NCBI GenBank assembly: GCA_001606155.1
Contig: LODT01000001.1
Coordinates: 1,240,001 to 1,304,000 of the forward strand
Source of the DNA: Tieghemostelium lacteum
Lineage: Eukaryota; Evosea; Eumycetozoa; Dictyosteliales; Raperosteliaceae
Direction: 5' to 3'
Length of the DNA stretch: 64,000 nucleotides
Position numbers and translations under genes: made by a program. This document shows positions 45,320 through 57,245 of the stretch, piece by piece. The notes beneath the pieces are model-generated. The model had not been told where the DNA came from. It searched no databases and saw only the letters and a list, made by a program, of their open reading frames with translations. Every line of letters starts with the position of its first letter. The first letter of the stretch is position 1.

Positions 45320-46181
45320 ATCTATCAATTTAAATAAATCCCCCCCTTATTCTATTATTAAACCATTAAAATCTTTATTTATACTAATATCTTCAGAAAA
45401 ACAAAATCTTTAAATTCACATAGATTTTCTAATGATTAATTTTTCTTTGTGACATGTTTGTCAAATTATATTAATTGGCTTTCAAAGTTAATTCTAATCC
45501 TTCTGTGAACATTTAATTTAAATTAAACACAATATTTGAAGGAGCTGATTTATATGAAATAGTGACTTTAGGATGATCATAGTTTTCAATTCATAATTGT
45601 CTCATTAAAGAATCTGGAGAATCAAATTATAAAGGTGTCCAAATCCCTGAAATTGCATCGATTGTATGTCAAGGACGATATTTGGGTTTTTTCACTCACT
45701 TTGAATTCAATTTTTTAGTAAATATTAACTATAGTCATACAATTATACATTCAAATAAATTAAAATTTAATTAAAAGATTTGAACTTTATAAATGAGAGA
45801 GTATAACAAAAAGCAACAATCTTAAGGAACACTTAAAAACATTAGATAGTAGTGATATTTTTTCATTGGAAAAGTGTACACAGATGAAGTTTTACATTTA
45901 TTATGAAATCATTTATTGTGGAATTTTCTATAACCTGGTGAAAAAATCTAATGATAAGATCTATGTCCATTCAGTTTTTTTTATGCTAATACCATGGATT
46001 TTTATTTATTGTGGTATGAAAATGATAAATAAAATTTAAATAATATCTTAATCCCGAAAAACCCATTTTAAAAGATTTTCATAATCTTTTTCCTAGATAT
46101 TTATTTTTGATTAAAATGGTTGTTGGTTTTTGAATATTTTTCAGAAACTTTATTTTGTGCAAACCATTTTATTAATAGACA
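45320..46181. other. Intergenic region between digestive-enzyme genes
   Basis: 860 bases with the 3' end of cathepsin D, gene-like remnants described separately, and the AT-rich lysozyme promoter. Confidence 0.5.
45530..46039 (+). pseudogene. Possible gene remnants of unknown family
   Basis: Two pieces look protein-coding. At about 45532-45664 a frame reads IFEGADLYEIVTLG and then NCLIKESGESNYKGVQIPEI, broken by two in-frame stops, and it ends at a GTATGT that looks like a splice donor with a TTTTTTAG acceptor about 50 bases on. At 45797-46039 about 80 codons are open (KSNNLKEHLKTLDSSDIFSL and onward) with no early ATG. Both have better amino-acid composition than random AT-rich DNA. They may be parts of one decayed gene. 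I do not recognise it, and chance cannot be excluded for the second piece. Confidence 0.3.
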
Positions 46182-47262
46182 ATGAATAAATTATTATCTC
46201 TATTTGCTTTAGTTGTAATCGTTAATGTCGCCTCTGCAACTTTTGGTGTTGATATTGTAAGTTAAATTGTCAATCAAAGATTTTAGATTCAAATCTCTCA
46301 TCAGAAATATCACTAACACATATTCGGTAAAAACTTATAGTCAACTGCAGCCTCTCAATCAGATTTCAGTTGTTTAAAGAATAACAACTTTAATTTTGCA
46401 ATTGTTAGATGTTGGGAAAGTGTTGGTCAAGTATGTATACAAAATCACATGTGATTAGGCAGCATTTTAAGAGAACTTGAGAAATACTTATACTTAAACA
46501 ATATTGTAGCCAGATTCAAATTGTCCAGGATCAGTTCAAGCTGCATGGGCTGCTGGTTTGGAAAATGTAGATATTTATATGTTCCCATGTTTCAGTTGTG
46601 GTGATGGTGCATCACAATCACAACAAACCATTCAATATGCTCAACAAAATAATGTTAAATTTGGTACTATTTGGTTTGATATTGAAGGTCCAGGTACATA
46701 TTGGGGTAGTGACCAAGGTGCAAATGCTGATTTCTTTGGTGACTTAATTTCAGGTGCTCAACAAATGGGTGCTAATATTGGTGTTTATACATCTGAATCA
46801 CAATGGGAACCAATTATGGGTGGTTACACTGGCGGTAGTTCTTTCCCATTATGGTATGCTCATTATGATGGTAACCCAAGTTTCAGTGATTTCCAAGCAT
46901 TCGGTGGTTGGAGTTCACCAACTATGAAACAATTTGCATCACCTTCTGGTTCTGTTTGTGGTATTGGTATTGATGAGAACTGGACTGATCAATCTTCAAG
47001 TACTGGTTCTGTTCCAACTAGTTCTTCTACATCTTCATCATCAGCTTCATCATCAGCCTCATCATCGGCCTCATCATCCGCTTCATCATCAGCTTCATCA
47101 TCTTCCCAAACCGGTACCTCTTCATCAGGCACTTCATCAGGCACCACCTCAGGATCAGGATCAGGATCATCCTCTGGATCCGCCACCGCATCAAGTGGAA
47201 CTGGATCAAACAGTGGAAGCTCTCAACACAGTGGAAGCTCTGGTTTCTTTAAATTATTCTAA
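46182..47262 (+). CDS. GH25-type lysozyme, secreted
   Basis: Exons 46182-46256, 46341-46430 and 46510-47262 (phase 0 both) give 305 residues. A signal peptide (MNKLLSLFALVVIVNVASA) leads into FGVDIS, the first Asp of GH25 enzymes. The catalytic pair lies in TIWFDIEGPGTYWG (Asp112, Glu114), followed by NIGVYTSESQWEPIMGG and FPLWYAHYD. GH25 enzymes (as in Entamoeba-type lysozymes) cut peptidoglycan, fitting digestion of bacteria in phagosomes or outside the cell. From about residue 215 there is a Ser/Ala/Gly/Thr-rich tail built from 12-base repeats (about 47035-47105), probably a glycosylated stalk, ending SSGFFKLF. It is next to cathepsin D on the same strand. Confidence 0.9.
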
Positions 47263-47427
47263 ATTCAATTTATCTATCCTCTCCGACTTCTTATTTAATA
47301 TAATTTTCACAAATAATCAGATATTGACCAATATGTATAGATATAAAATAAATCATTAAATAGCTATCTTCTGAATCAGTAGTTTGATTATTGTTAAAAA
47401 ACAAAAAATAACTATATATTTATATAT

Positions 47428-50400
47428 TTATTTTGTGTTTGATGAAGCCTTTAAAAGTTTTTGGAAAAGAATTTCTTTTTTCAATTTGATAACGTAGATG
47501 ATGACAGAAATAATAATAGCAGCACCTACTACAGAACATATAGTTGATATAATAATAATTTTGTTTCTGGATAGACCTTTTGAAGATTGATTCTCTTCAC
47601 AATCATTCCCAATTATAGTACCATTTTGAATAGGTTCTGTATCTAAAAGTACGCTAAAATCAGGATCTAACATTGCCATTACATGATAAAATGGAAGATT
47701 CATACCAATAGTGACATTAGTTGAACTATTGGATAAGAGATAGTTATTAACAGTACCCAATCTATAGTCAACTACTGAATTTTGAATGAATTTACCGTAG
47801 AGACTGGTATCATTAATTCTTAGTTGTAACCATTCAATTTGGTTCCCATCAACAAGTCCATAGTTATTCTGTGTTTGTGTACAACTGTTTTGGTCAGGTT
47901 CATTCAATTGTATAGACATTACAACTTGTAGTGAATTTAATTGACTTTGGAATTGGTATGGTCCTAGAGAAATAGTGTATTTAAGTGTACCTGGTTTCAT
48001 TAGATAGGTGTTATCTGCAAATGATATATCAACATCTTTGCTAAACAAATCAACTTGAGTTTTAACTTGTGTAGCTAGTACATTGTCAGAAAGTATAGTA
48101 GTGTAGGTATATCTAGTTCTATCAGATTGAACATCTTTAATTAGCAACCATTGTTTAATATCATGTTGATTTTGAATCTCCCCTTTAAAATTCAATTCTT
48201 TTATACTTTGAATAGAGATCAAAGCAGATATTAAATTAAATGATGGGTTTGTTGGATCATTAGTGATATTATTGTTACTGATAATAGTTGAGCTACAATT
48301 TGGACCAAACCAAGTACCTGAACAGACACACCCTGTCAATGAACAATACCCATTTCCTGAACATCCATTAAATAGTAATTGGCAATCTGGCATTACAGGT
48401 GGTATTAATTTAGGTTGTATTATAACAGTGTTTGACTCTTGACCATTGTAATTAAGGTAAATGGATATAGGTGATTTACTAGGATTAACATTCATTGTTA
48501 GAGCACTACTTGAATAGATTACTGGTTGAACAGATGCAAACGGACCATTTTCAGTGTATTTTATAAAGATTTGGAATTTTTCAATTTGTGTACCAAATTT
48601 CTTACCAAAGAGTCTTAGTTCACCTCCCTTTTCATTGATATCAGACCAATTTTCAATGATAGGATTAGCAGTTACATTAGGTTGTTGTTTGATTACATAA
48701 GTGAATCCAAGAGCTTTCAAGTCCATAGATGTATATGAGTTTATATTTAGATAGTTATCAGTAATGCCGTGTATGGATATCAGTAGACCATTATATGCTG
48801 AGCCATATGGTAACTCAACAGTGGCATTATAGTGATAAACTCCATTTGAACTATTAATGAAATTAGTGTTCATGGTTATAAAGGAACTGTAACCTTGAAG
48901 TATTACAACTGGATTATGTAGGGGTGATATATCAGAAATATAGGTACTGTTACTATCTTGTGTACTAAAAGATACTACAAATTGTCTTTCGTTTGAAAAA
49001 CTATTTACAATGGGTTCAACTTGGAAGTCTACCAATTCTGGAATACCACTATCAGATTGTTGATTTGCAGAAATGAATTCAATAGATCTTTGAGTTCTAT
49101 TACTACCAAGATTCCAAAAGCAATTGACATCATCAATTAATTGACCAATTGGAAATACACAAGTATTACCAAGAGTATCAATTAATTTCATTGTTTTGAT
49201 ATAAAATGTCTGAGATCTTTGTGAGTTCTCTACTGAGACTGTTAGTCTATAAATACCTTTTACTGCATCACCATCAACTCTATCATCAACAGTAAAGTTT
49301 CTAGACATTGTCAAACCATCATAATTTGATGCAATTTCAATATAGCCACTTGAAAAGGTAGCTGGTAAATCCCAAATTTCCATCTCCCATCCAATGACTT
49401 TATCTGACATTGAAGCATAGTCAGCAACAGTAGATGGAATAGCAGTTAAATTGTTGATTTGTGGTGGAAATGCATCAGCGTTGTTGGCATACAAACGAAC
49501 TACAGCCTTTTCACCAAATTTTGCACGAAGTGGATTAAATTCTAAATAGAGAGGTGGGAATACAACTACATATTTAAATACACTTTCATAGACTCTTTGG
49601 TGTAGTGTGAAAACAATTTCAAAGTATCCAGTTGCATTGTTATAGGTTGCAGTGTAGATATCAGGATTATCAACATGTTGGATAAATAGTAAACCTTTAT
49701 CGAAAACAAGTACTGGTAGGACTTGTGGGTCGGGATTTCGTACTTTAATATACAGGGTATTGGTCACACCTTTGAATGAAGTGTCAACTCTATTTCTTTC
49801 AAAATAGAAATCTAAAATATCGTCCATTGTAAAGGAACTTGTATTGGATGACAATGGAGATGGAAGTGGAGTTAGATCAAAATCAATTGGGTTATTGACA
49901 AAACCACTATTTCCAGCAATATCAGTAAACATTAATATAACATTCTCCATAAACATGTAGCCTGTTGATATCAGTATTTCATAGGTACCGTTATTAAGGT
50001 CACCATCTACAAGTACTTCGATGGCTTTATAATTGGAGGTCAAAGGATTAAAGAATCCAACATTATCCAATCCTGAAATATCATCTGTTATTGCTAATCT
50101 AGCTATGAAATTATTATTATCTAGTTTAATATATTCAATAGAGTGGACTTGTGGTGGTTGACTATCAGTTATACCATTACCAGTTATGGTGTATGCAGAC
50201 ATGTACCAATTTCTAAGTTGTTGTTGAATATAAGCATATCCTGAAAATGTATAGGGTGGTAATATCCAATTGTATTTATACGACCATGTTGTATTGGTAT
50301 TGGTTTTATAACCAAATGGGAATGGAACTTGTGGATTAAAAGATTTAAAAGATACAACTACAGGATATTTAATATCATTGATATTATTGGATTCAAGTAT

Positions 50401-51485
50401 AATGATACTCATATCAGTTTCAAAAACTGATGATTTGCTACCTATTATACTTGGGTAATTTACATAACCAGAGTTACTACTGTAATTCAAAGTACCAAGT
50501 GATATAGCTTCTTTGTTATTGGCATATAACATGTGTCTTGGGTAATATGGACTTAAGAATGCTTGATATAGAGGTGCTTCAGGCTCTCCAAGTACAACCT
50601 TAGCAGTCTCAGGTGATGCTACTACATTAGATATAAAGCTAACAAATGAACTATTAATTTGTGAAAATTGGGCCAGTGCCATTACATAGAGATAGTCTTC
50701 ATCGCCATTAGATAACTTTGAGTTATTAGCTGGAAATGAAATTAAACTCGACACTAGTGGTGTTTCTTGAAGTTGTGTAGGTAAAGGATTATCAAAAACC
50801 AAAGATGTGAAATTATTCAAACCATCACTAACCAATACCTCAATATTAGGTAATACCATTTTTAACATATCAGGTATGATATTAATCTGAGGAAGTGTCA
50901 ATGAATATCCAATTTCACAATTATTAGTAACTGCCACACCTATATTGGAACTACATGTTAATTTTGGAATTCTATATGGTAAATCCCAATCTAAATTTGC
51001 CATAAATCTACCATATCCCGGATCAAATAGAAATGATGATTTTAATTTATAAGGTAATGGATGAGGTAAATCTATATAAAAAATTATTATAATTAGAATT
51101 TCCAAAATGTATTTTTAGGGTGGGGTTAAAACTTACAATGACAACGAAATGGTGTTGGTAATGTAATTTCAGAGGTTTGGTTATGAGAATTGGTTACTTC
51201 TAATACTAATGTAGAATTTCCATATGGATAGTTTGTTGATAGAGATAAAAATTGATTTGGTAGATCAACTCTTACAGTTGTTACTATGCTTGTTGGAAAA
51301 TTTCCAGATATATCAGTAATTTCATATGGATCTTGGAAAACTATTAGAGTTTGAATTTCACCACATCCACTTGACCCATATCCATACAAGTCAGTTTCAT
51401 ATTGTGATGATCTCAATGTTGTATTACATTGAATATCGGTACATAATATAATCAATAGTATAAAAGAAATATATATATACTTCAT
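47428..51485 (-). CDS. ComC-like cell-surface protein with EGF-like domain
   Basis: Exon 1 is 51485-51137 and exon 2 is 51071-47428 (phase 1, GTAAGT donor, ATAG acceptor), giving 1,330 residues. A signal peptide (MKYIYISFILLIILCTDIQC) is followed by about 900 residues of beta-rich, Asn-glycosylation-rich repeats. An IPT/TIG-like segment precedes (IIENWSDINEKGGELRLFGK, FGTQIEKFQIFIKY) an EGF-like module near residue 1010 with six Cys (CQLLFNGCSGNGYCSL, GCVCSGTWFGPNC). Near 1280-1302 is a transmembrane helix (IIISTICSVVGAAIIISVII) and a short basic tail. This is the layout of dictyostelid ComC and related EGF/TIG surface proteins, which act in communication or adhesion between cells during development. 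The ligand is unknown. Confidence 0.85.
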
Positions 51486-51712
51486 TTATGATAATATTGA
51501 TTTTTTAAAATAAATAAAAAAGATTTAAACCAATCGTCATTTTTTTAACGTGCAGCCCGGAAATGAGATAATAAAGGTGGAAAACGGGTACAATTGTTTT
51601 AAAAGTTTTATAAAAATCAAGAAATCTAGAAGATTAAAAACGTCACAATTTTATAAAAAAAGATATGGTATTAAATCATAGTACATTACCAACAATTAAT
51701 AATACTCTGCTT

Positions 51713-54385
51713 TTATTTCTTTTTAGTTTGTTTTAATAGATTATTTAATTTTTTTTGTTGATTTTGAGAGAAATCAGATTCTGCAGTACTTGAAGTTTTC
51801 TTTTCGAGTTCAGCAATGGAAGTAGAGGTAATATATCTTACTGATGAGCCTTTTGGTAACAATGGTGCATTGAGTAAATGTTGTAAATTGAATCTCAATT
51901 GATTTAGCTTTTGATTTTCATTTTGTTTTTTAATTTGTGTTAGTTCCTTGTCATCATCGGATTCCGAGTCAAAATCACTGTCAAGCTCCATTTCCAATTC
52001 AGCAGCGGTTTTCTTGAACCATGATAAATCCTTTTTGTTCTTGTTGGCTTGGTATTGAATCTGGTCAATTTCTCTTGCAATGGATAGTCTCTCTCTAATC
52101 ATTGGCATATATCTCAAATCAATAGGGAAGTTTTCAATGGGATGATCATCAAGATCCTGATAGAGACTGTTAAAGAGAGGTTTGTCACTTGGACATACTA
52201 ACATGACTGAGATACCATGTTGATTGGATCTTGCAGTACGACCAGATCTATGAATATACAGTTCGGTTGTACGTGGGATCTGGTAGTGAATGACATGTTG
52301 AACTAATGGAATATCAAGACCACGAGCAGCAACATCAGTAGCAATCAACACAACATTATCCAAAGTTCTAAATCTATCCAGATTCTTTAGACGTTGTTTC
52401 TGTTGCATTTGAGCGTGTAGTGGGAAGACTGGAACCTTTAAAGCTGTCAATATGGGAATTAGACGACGTGTACAGTCAATAGAATTGACAAATACCAAAG
52501 TACGACCTGGATAACGTTCGACAAAGTAGTACAAATACAAATCCTTATCTTCCAAATTACAAAAAATTTTGGTTTCTGCTAAATTGGTAGCTGTCAGTTT
52601 CTTTAGAGTACAATCAATGAGTTTATAATCTCTCTGGAATTTGACCTTATTTATCAATTCTTCAATTGGAGTGGTGGCAATAGGTTCAGAACCAGACTTC
52701 TTTTTGTTCTTTTTTGGTTTGTTTTGTTGTTGAATTCTCTCATCTTGAGATTTTATACCAGTCAATGTTGCTGAGAATATAAATGTTTGTCTTTTATGTT
52801 TAGTATGAACTGATAGATCTTGATCTCTTTGTCCATTCTCTTCTTCTCCTTCTTGACCTTCATTTTCATCATCTTCAGGAATTTCTTTACCTTTTGCCTT
52901 CAATCTCTTTCTCATCAACAATTTTTTTTCCTCTTGAGCTTTTTTCTCCTTTTTACTGATATTCACAATTGGTGTTGGTAAAATACTCAAAATGTGATTA
53001 AGTTCAGCAAAATGACCTTTCTCAACCATACGATCAGCCTCATCAATAGCCAAACATAATAAATGTGAGAGATCAGTTAAATGTTCATTTCCTTCATTCA
53101 TCATCTCCCACAAACGTCCAGGTGTAGCAACAACAATCTCCGGTCTCTTCAATAATAATCTCTCTTGTCTCTGAGCAGCCATACCACCTACAATAGTAGC
53201 AACTCTCAAATTGGTATGACCCAATATAGCTTTTATATGATTACTAACCTGAATTGCCAATTCTCTAGTTGGACACAAAACCAGTGCAAATAATTTCTTA
53301 AATTCATCAGATCTTTCATTTTCCTCTTCACCTTCTTCTTCCTCGCCATCATTTTCCTCATCCCCCATTTCCTCTCTAACAATTTTTGGTAAAATGGGTT
53401 GTGCATTCTTTGTGAGGTATTGTAAAATTCTATTAATCATTGGTATTCCAAAAGCCAATGTTTTACCAGAACCAGTTTCAGCAGCACCAATAATATCATG
53501 ACCTCTATTAATTGCATTTGGAATTACTTGTTCTTGAATTTGAGTTGGTTTTGAGAAACCTAATGATCTCAAACCACTAATTATCAATGGATCCAAATTA
53601 AAATCTTTCCAAGCTGACATATCAACATTCTCTTGTTGTTCTTCAGACAATGATTTCAATTGCGATATCTCTTTTCTCTTTTTTATATTTTCCATCTTTG
53701 TTTGATTCTTATTTACTTTTTGAATTTGTTTAGTTGTTTTAACTTTTTTATCCTTATTATTAGTATTAGTTGTTGTTGTGGTAGTAGTTACTGATTCAAT
53801 ATTATTTTCATTATCATTGTTATCTTTAACATTATCAACGTCCATTGTATCTTTAGTTGTATTATCATCATTCTCTTGTTCTTCTTTTTCTTCCTCAGTA
53901 ATCTCTTTAGATTTTGACTTTTTATTTTTCTTTTTCTTTAAAGTTGAACCCTCTTTGAAATCCTTTAGGAATTCAGACTCCATATCTACAACACCACTAT
54001 TATTAACTAATTTTAATTTCTTTGGTTTTCTTTTTTCTTCTTCATCATCGCTATCATTGTCTCCCAAATTTGAATCATCTTTAGCTTTCTTTTGTTGTTG
54101 TTTTTTATTTGCCTGTTGTTTAGTTTGTTGTTGTTGTTTATTTTTACTATTTGTATTAATATTATTAGTTTCAGATACTTCTGAATCTGTAGCTTCTAAC
54201 TTTCTTTTCTTTTTTTCTAATTTTAATTTGGTTATAGCTATTTTGTTTTCAGCTTTAGCTTTAGTCTCTTTTAGGTACTCATTTGGATCAATTTCTTCCA
54301 ATTCTAAAAAACCAGTTTCATTAAAATTAAACTCTTTATCAATTTCAATCTTTTTCCAAGCTTGGTTTGTTGCTTTTGATTTCAT
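51713..54385 (-). CDS. ddx24: DDX24/Mak5 DEAD-box RNA helicase
   Basis: A single-exon protein of 890 residues from the ATG at 54385 (MKSKATNQAWKKIEID); the open frame runs further upstream to 54454 but has no ATG there. A Lys/Glu-rich N-terminus is followed by the helicase core: Q motif LGFSKPTQIQEQVIP, motif I AAETGSGKTLAFGIP (about residue 300), ATPGRLW, DEADRMVEKGHF (about 447), FSATL, LVFVNSIDCTRRL, ATDVAARGLDIP and HRSGRTAR. Two charged inserts in the core and the MVEKGHF extension of motif II are hallmarks of Mak5/DDX24. The family acts in 60S ribosome biogenesis in the nucleolus. TTCGTTCG lies about 50 bases upstream of the start. Confidence 0.93.
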   Translation of the reverse strand: MKSKATNQAWKKIEIDKEFNFNETGFLELEEIDPNEYLKETKAKAENKIAITKLKLEKKKRKLEATDSEVSETNNINTNSKNKQQQQTKQQANKKQQQKKAKDDSNLGDNDSDDEEEKRKPKKLKLVNNSGVVDMESEFLKDFKEGSTLKKKKNKKSKSKEITEEEKEEQENDDNTTKDTMDVDNVKDNNDNENNIESVTTTTTTTNTNNKDKKVKTTKQIQKVNKNQTKMENIKKRKEISQLKSLSEEQQENVDMSAWKDFNLDPLIISGLRSLGFSKPTQIQEQVIPNAINRGHDIIGAAETGSGKTLAFGIPMINRILQYLTKNAQPILPKIVREEMGDEENDGEEEEGEEENERSDEFKKLFALVLCPTRELAIQVSNHIKAILGHTNLRVATIVGGMAAQRQERLLLKRPEIVVATPGRLWEMMNEGNEHLTDLSHLLCLAIDEADRMVEKGHFAELNHILSILPTPIVNISKKEKKAQEEKKLLMRKRLKAKGKEIPEDDENEGQEGEEENGQRDQDLSVHTKHKRQTFIFSATLTGIKSQDERIQQQNKPKKNKKKSGSEPIATTPIEELINKVKFQRDYKLIDCTLKKLTATNLAETKIFCNLEDKDLYLYYFVERYPGRTLVFVNSIDCTRRLIPILTALKVPVFPLHAQMQQKQRLKNLDRFRTLDNVVLIATDVAARGLDIPLVQHVIHYQIPRTTELYIHRSGRTARSNQHGISVMLVCPSDKPLFNSLYQDLDDHPIENFPIDLRYMPMIRERLSIAREIDQIQYQANKNKKDLSWFKKTAAELEMELDSDFDSESDDDKELTQIKKQNENQKLNQLRFNLQHLLNAPLLPKGSSVRYITSTSIAELEKKTSSTAESDFSQNQQKKLNNLLKQTKKK

Positions 54386-54433
54386 TTTGCGTGTAAATAT
54401 ATTGTGTAAATAAAAACTAGTTGGTAAAATTTC

Positions 54434-54441
54434 TTCGTTCG
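54434..54441. promoter_or_regulatory. TTCGTTCG element upstream of DDX24
   Basis: The octamer identical to that before BOP1 lies 49-56 bases upstream of the DDX24 ATG, in reverse orientation to the gene. Shared control of ribosome-assembly genes is inference; two sites are too few to prove a motif. Confidence 0.35.
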
Positions 54442-54671
54442 GTTTTGCTAACAATTTTCATTTTTTAATTTTTAATTTATTATTAAAAAATTAATTAAAA
54501 TCATCTCCTGTAATTTGTTTAACAGGGAAACACTTTTTAAAAATACATTTTCTATTATTATTACCTATAAATTTACATAAAACAAAACAATTACCCAAAA
54601 ATCACAAAAAAAAATATTCAAAGATATTATATATTATTTAGATATTTATTTTTATTTAAAAATAAATATTA

Positions 54672-56172
54672 TCAATAATCATCATCGTATTGATGGTGTC
54701 CTAATAATCTACAATTATCTGTTCTGATGACACCAGTGTCAAATGGATGACGATCATTTTGACTAAACCATACAACTATACCATCTGGAACATTATATAG
54801 TCTATAAACACGCTCACCTCTATAGACTCTGAGGTATCTGTGGTGACTACCATTCAATAGCTGGTCCTCGGTAATCTCATACTCATCCAGATCACCATTT
54901 TCCAATTCATCCATATATCTAACCTCTTCTTCTCTAGATAGTACAACCTCTCTGGTTGGATCAATACCATAAGGTTGAGATGTTGGTGGATGTGGAGTTG
55001 ATGGTGGTGGAGGTGGAGAAGTTGATGGTGGTGGAGGAGTTGATGGTGGAGGTGGAAGTGGGTTTGATGGTGGAGGTGGAGTTGATGGTGGAGGAGTTGA
55101 GGGTGGAGGAGGTGGTGGAATTGAAGTTCTTGGTTGAGCTACTGGAGTTGGTGTAGCAGGTCTTGATGGTGGTGTTTGAATAATTGGTTCAACTTCACTA
55201 ACCATTTGGACATCTTCATCAACAGAGACTACATTGAATGCCTTCTTCAATTTGGCAATTTCTACTTGAGACTGGTGAAGCTTTGATTTGAGGTTTTGGT
55301 TCTCCTCAGATGTAAATTGTACCAGAGTCTTCAAGTTTCCAATGATAGCTGTAGCCTCGGAACCTATAGCATTAACCAAGTTATTCTTTTCAATGGCAAC
55401 ACTCATCATATTCTTGCACTCAGTTTCTTTAATAGAATACATTCTATTAAACTCATTCTGAGATGCTATGATACTCTCTGATGCCATTTTATTAGCAGCA
55501 ACTCTAATCTTTTCAAAGCTGCTAGTGTATTCCATACGATTGGATTCAGCTATATAAGTAAAAGAAATAGAAAAGAAATAGAAAAATGTTAGTGAAATCT
55601 AATCCTAAATTTGTTGAACCATTAACATACCTTCACTAGCCATTTTTGAAATCTTTGTCTTCAGATCCTTTTTCTGGGACTTTAGGGAAGTAACCAGAGA
55701 CTTCAGATCAGCACCATAACTCTTTTCTTCCAGGTATAGAGCCTCCCAATGTTTAGCCTCCATAGACTTCTTTTGGTTCTTGGCGGAAGACAACTCCTTT
55801 TCAAGACCAGAGATTTTATCGGACATTTGGAGGCACATTTTATCTCTATCTCGACGACCAATTGATACCATAGACTTCTGGTGGCCAATTTCAGAAACCA
55901 AAGCATCAGTTGCGAGCTTACTAGATTTCTTCAACTCTTCATAGCTACCAGAGACTTGGCACCACTCTTTATTCAATCTGGATATTTCTTTCTTTTGACC
56001 AACAATGTAATCCAAGACAAGATCATCTACCAGACACTTCTTATTCTTGATTGTTATCCATTGTCTCTTTCTATTCTCTAAATCTTTTGCATCTTGTGCA
56101 TCTTTATATCCAATGATATATAACCAAGGATATGAAAAGACTACACAAATATATACAATTGAATCTAATAAA

Positions 56173-56203
<31 letters not shown>

Positions 56204-56264
56204 GAGAATAGAATGAATATAACAAGGATAGTAAAATTAATGAAATAATAATTGTTGATAGCAT
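54672..56264 (-). CDS. Membrane-anchored coiled-coil protein with proline-rich region
   Basis: Exon 1 is 56264-55631 and exon 2 is 55549-54672 (phase 1, GTATGT donor, ATAG acceptor), 503 residues. The N-terminus has two hydrophobic segments (about residues 2-18, STIIISLILLSLLYSFY, and 33-50, SIVYICVVFSYPWLYIIGY) with a poly-Asn loop between. Then comes coiled coil (about 60-330) with Lys/Glu/Gln/Ser, a proline-rich stretch of PPPPSTPPP-type repeats (about 355-410), and a C-terminal globular region of about 90 residues (YRGERVYRLYNVPDGIVVWF, FDTGVIRTDNCRLLG). The Pro repeats could bind SH3, WW or profilin domains. The family is not recognised; it may be lineage-specific. Confidence 0.7.
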
Positions 56265-56571
56265 TATTTGTGTTTTAAAGCTATTATTTATAAACTTAGT
56301 TGTATGTGGTTAATATTTAAAATCTTTAAATTAAAAAATATTAATTTCAAATATAATTAAAAAACCACTTCCTCCAAAAAAGGTCTATTTGTATTAATTC
56401 ATATATCATTATTTTAATTTTAATTTTTTTTAACTCATGAAAATCATATGATTTATATTCAACTTGTAAATAAAGTAAGATGGTTAAAAAAGTGATATTT
56501 TAATTTATTTATCTTAATAGTTGTTTAAAATATAAAAATGATAGGGAATGGGATTAATTGAGCCAGAGTAA
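56265..56571. other. AT-rich intergenic region
   Basis: About 300 AT-rich bases carrying the promoter of the coiled-coil gene and the 3' end of the ependymin-like pseudogene. No other feature was seen. Confidence 0.55.
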
Positions 56572-57245
56572 TTAATTATTATCGATTAAATCTAAATGTT
56601 GATGATGTAAAGTAAATGTACAGTGTAATTGGATGTTATGGAATTTAGCATGAGATAATTTTAATACATTAGCAGATTGACATACAGCTGGTAATTCAAA
56701 TAATTGTGGATCTACCTTGTTGGTGTAATCAAAATAGTTGGCAATTGCAAAACCATCAAGACCATTATTAACGTGAGGGTTGAAAATAGCACAATCCTCA
56801 CCATCATATAGAGCTTGAACAGTGGTATGGGATTCGGAATCAGTGAATTGAATGACATCAACTTTATATTTACCTAATCTGACCTTTGGAAATTGAGTAA
56901 AGTTGGTTGGAAAACTTGGTAAGATAATGGCATTTCAGAACATGTTCCATTGTTCCATGATAAAACATATTGAGTATTATTAACACCAAAGGCATAGAGT
57001 TGACCATAGTACATGTTACCACCATCAATAATCTAATAAGAAATTGACATTTGTTGATTCTTGTAATCAATTGCAATACCACAACTCTCAGTAAATGATA
57101 ATTAATATCCAGGTGCTACATTTACATTATTTGCTACCATTCCAATCACAGCAGAGAATCCATTTTTTTCTTTTTCGTAACAATGTTTGGCACTAACGAT
57201 AGCAACAACTACGAAAATACTCATTAATATAGTTAAATATCTCAT
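56572..57245 (-). pseudogene. Broken ependymin-like secreted protein gene
   Basis: From the ATG at 57245 a protein with a clear signal peptide begins (MRYLTILMSIFVVVAIVSAK), then Cys-containing extracellular sequence. Two in-frame stops interrupt it: TAA at codon 48 (after VAPGY) and TAG at codon 71 (after MSISY), each one change from a Gln codon. A one-base frame shift near 56910-56920 (after CSEMPLSYQ) moves the rest into another frame, which stays open to TAA at 56572. The later part reads KYKVDVIQFTDSESH, ALYDGEDCAIF and DYTNKVDPQLFELPAVC; the last motif resembles the DPxxFxLPxxC end of ependymin-related proteins. Spread of three lesions in a 674-base gene argues for a recent pseudogene rather than a sequencing fault. 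Confidence 0.65.

Noticed and set aside
53778-54413. 211-codon plus-strand frame
   Set aside because: Reverse reading of the Lys/Glu-rich N-terminus of DDX24; Ser/Phe/Leu-rich shadow.
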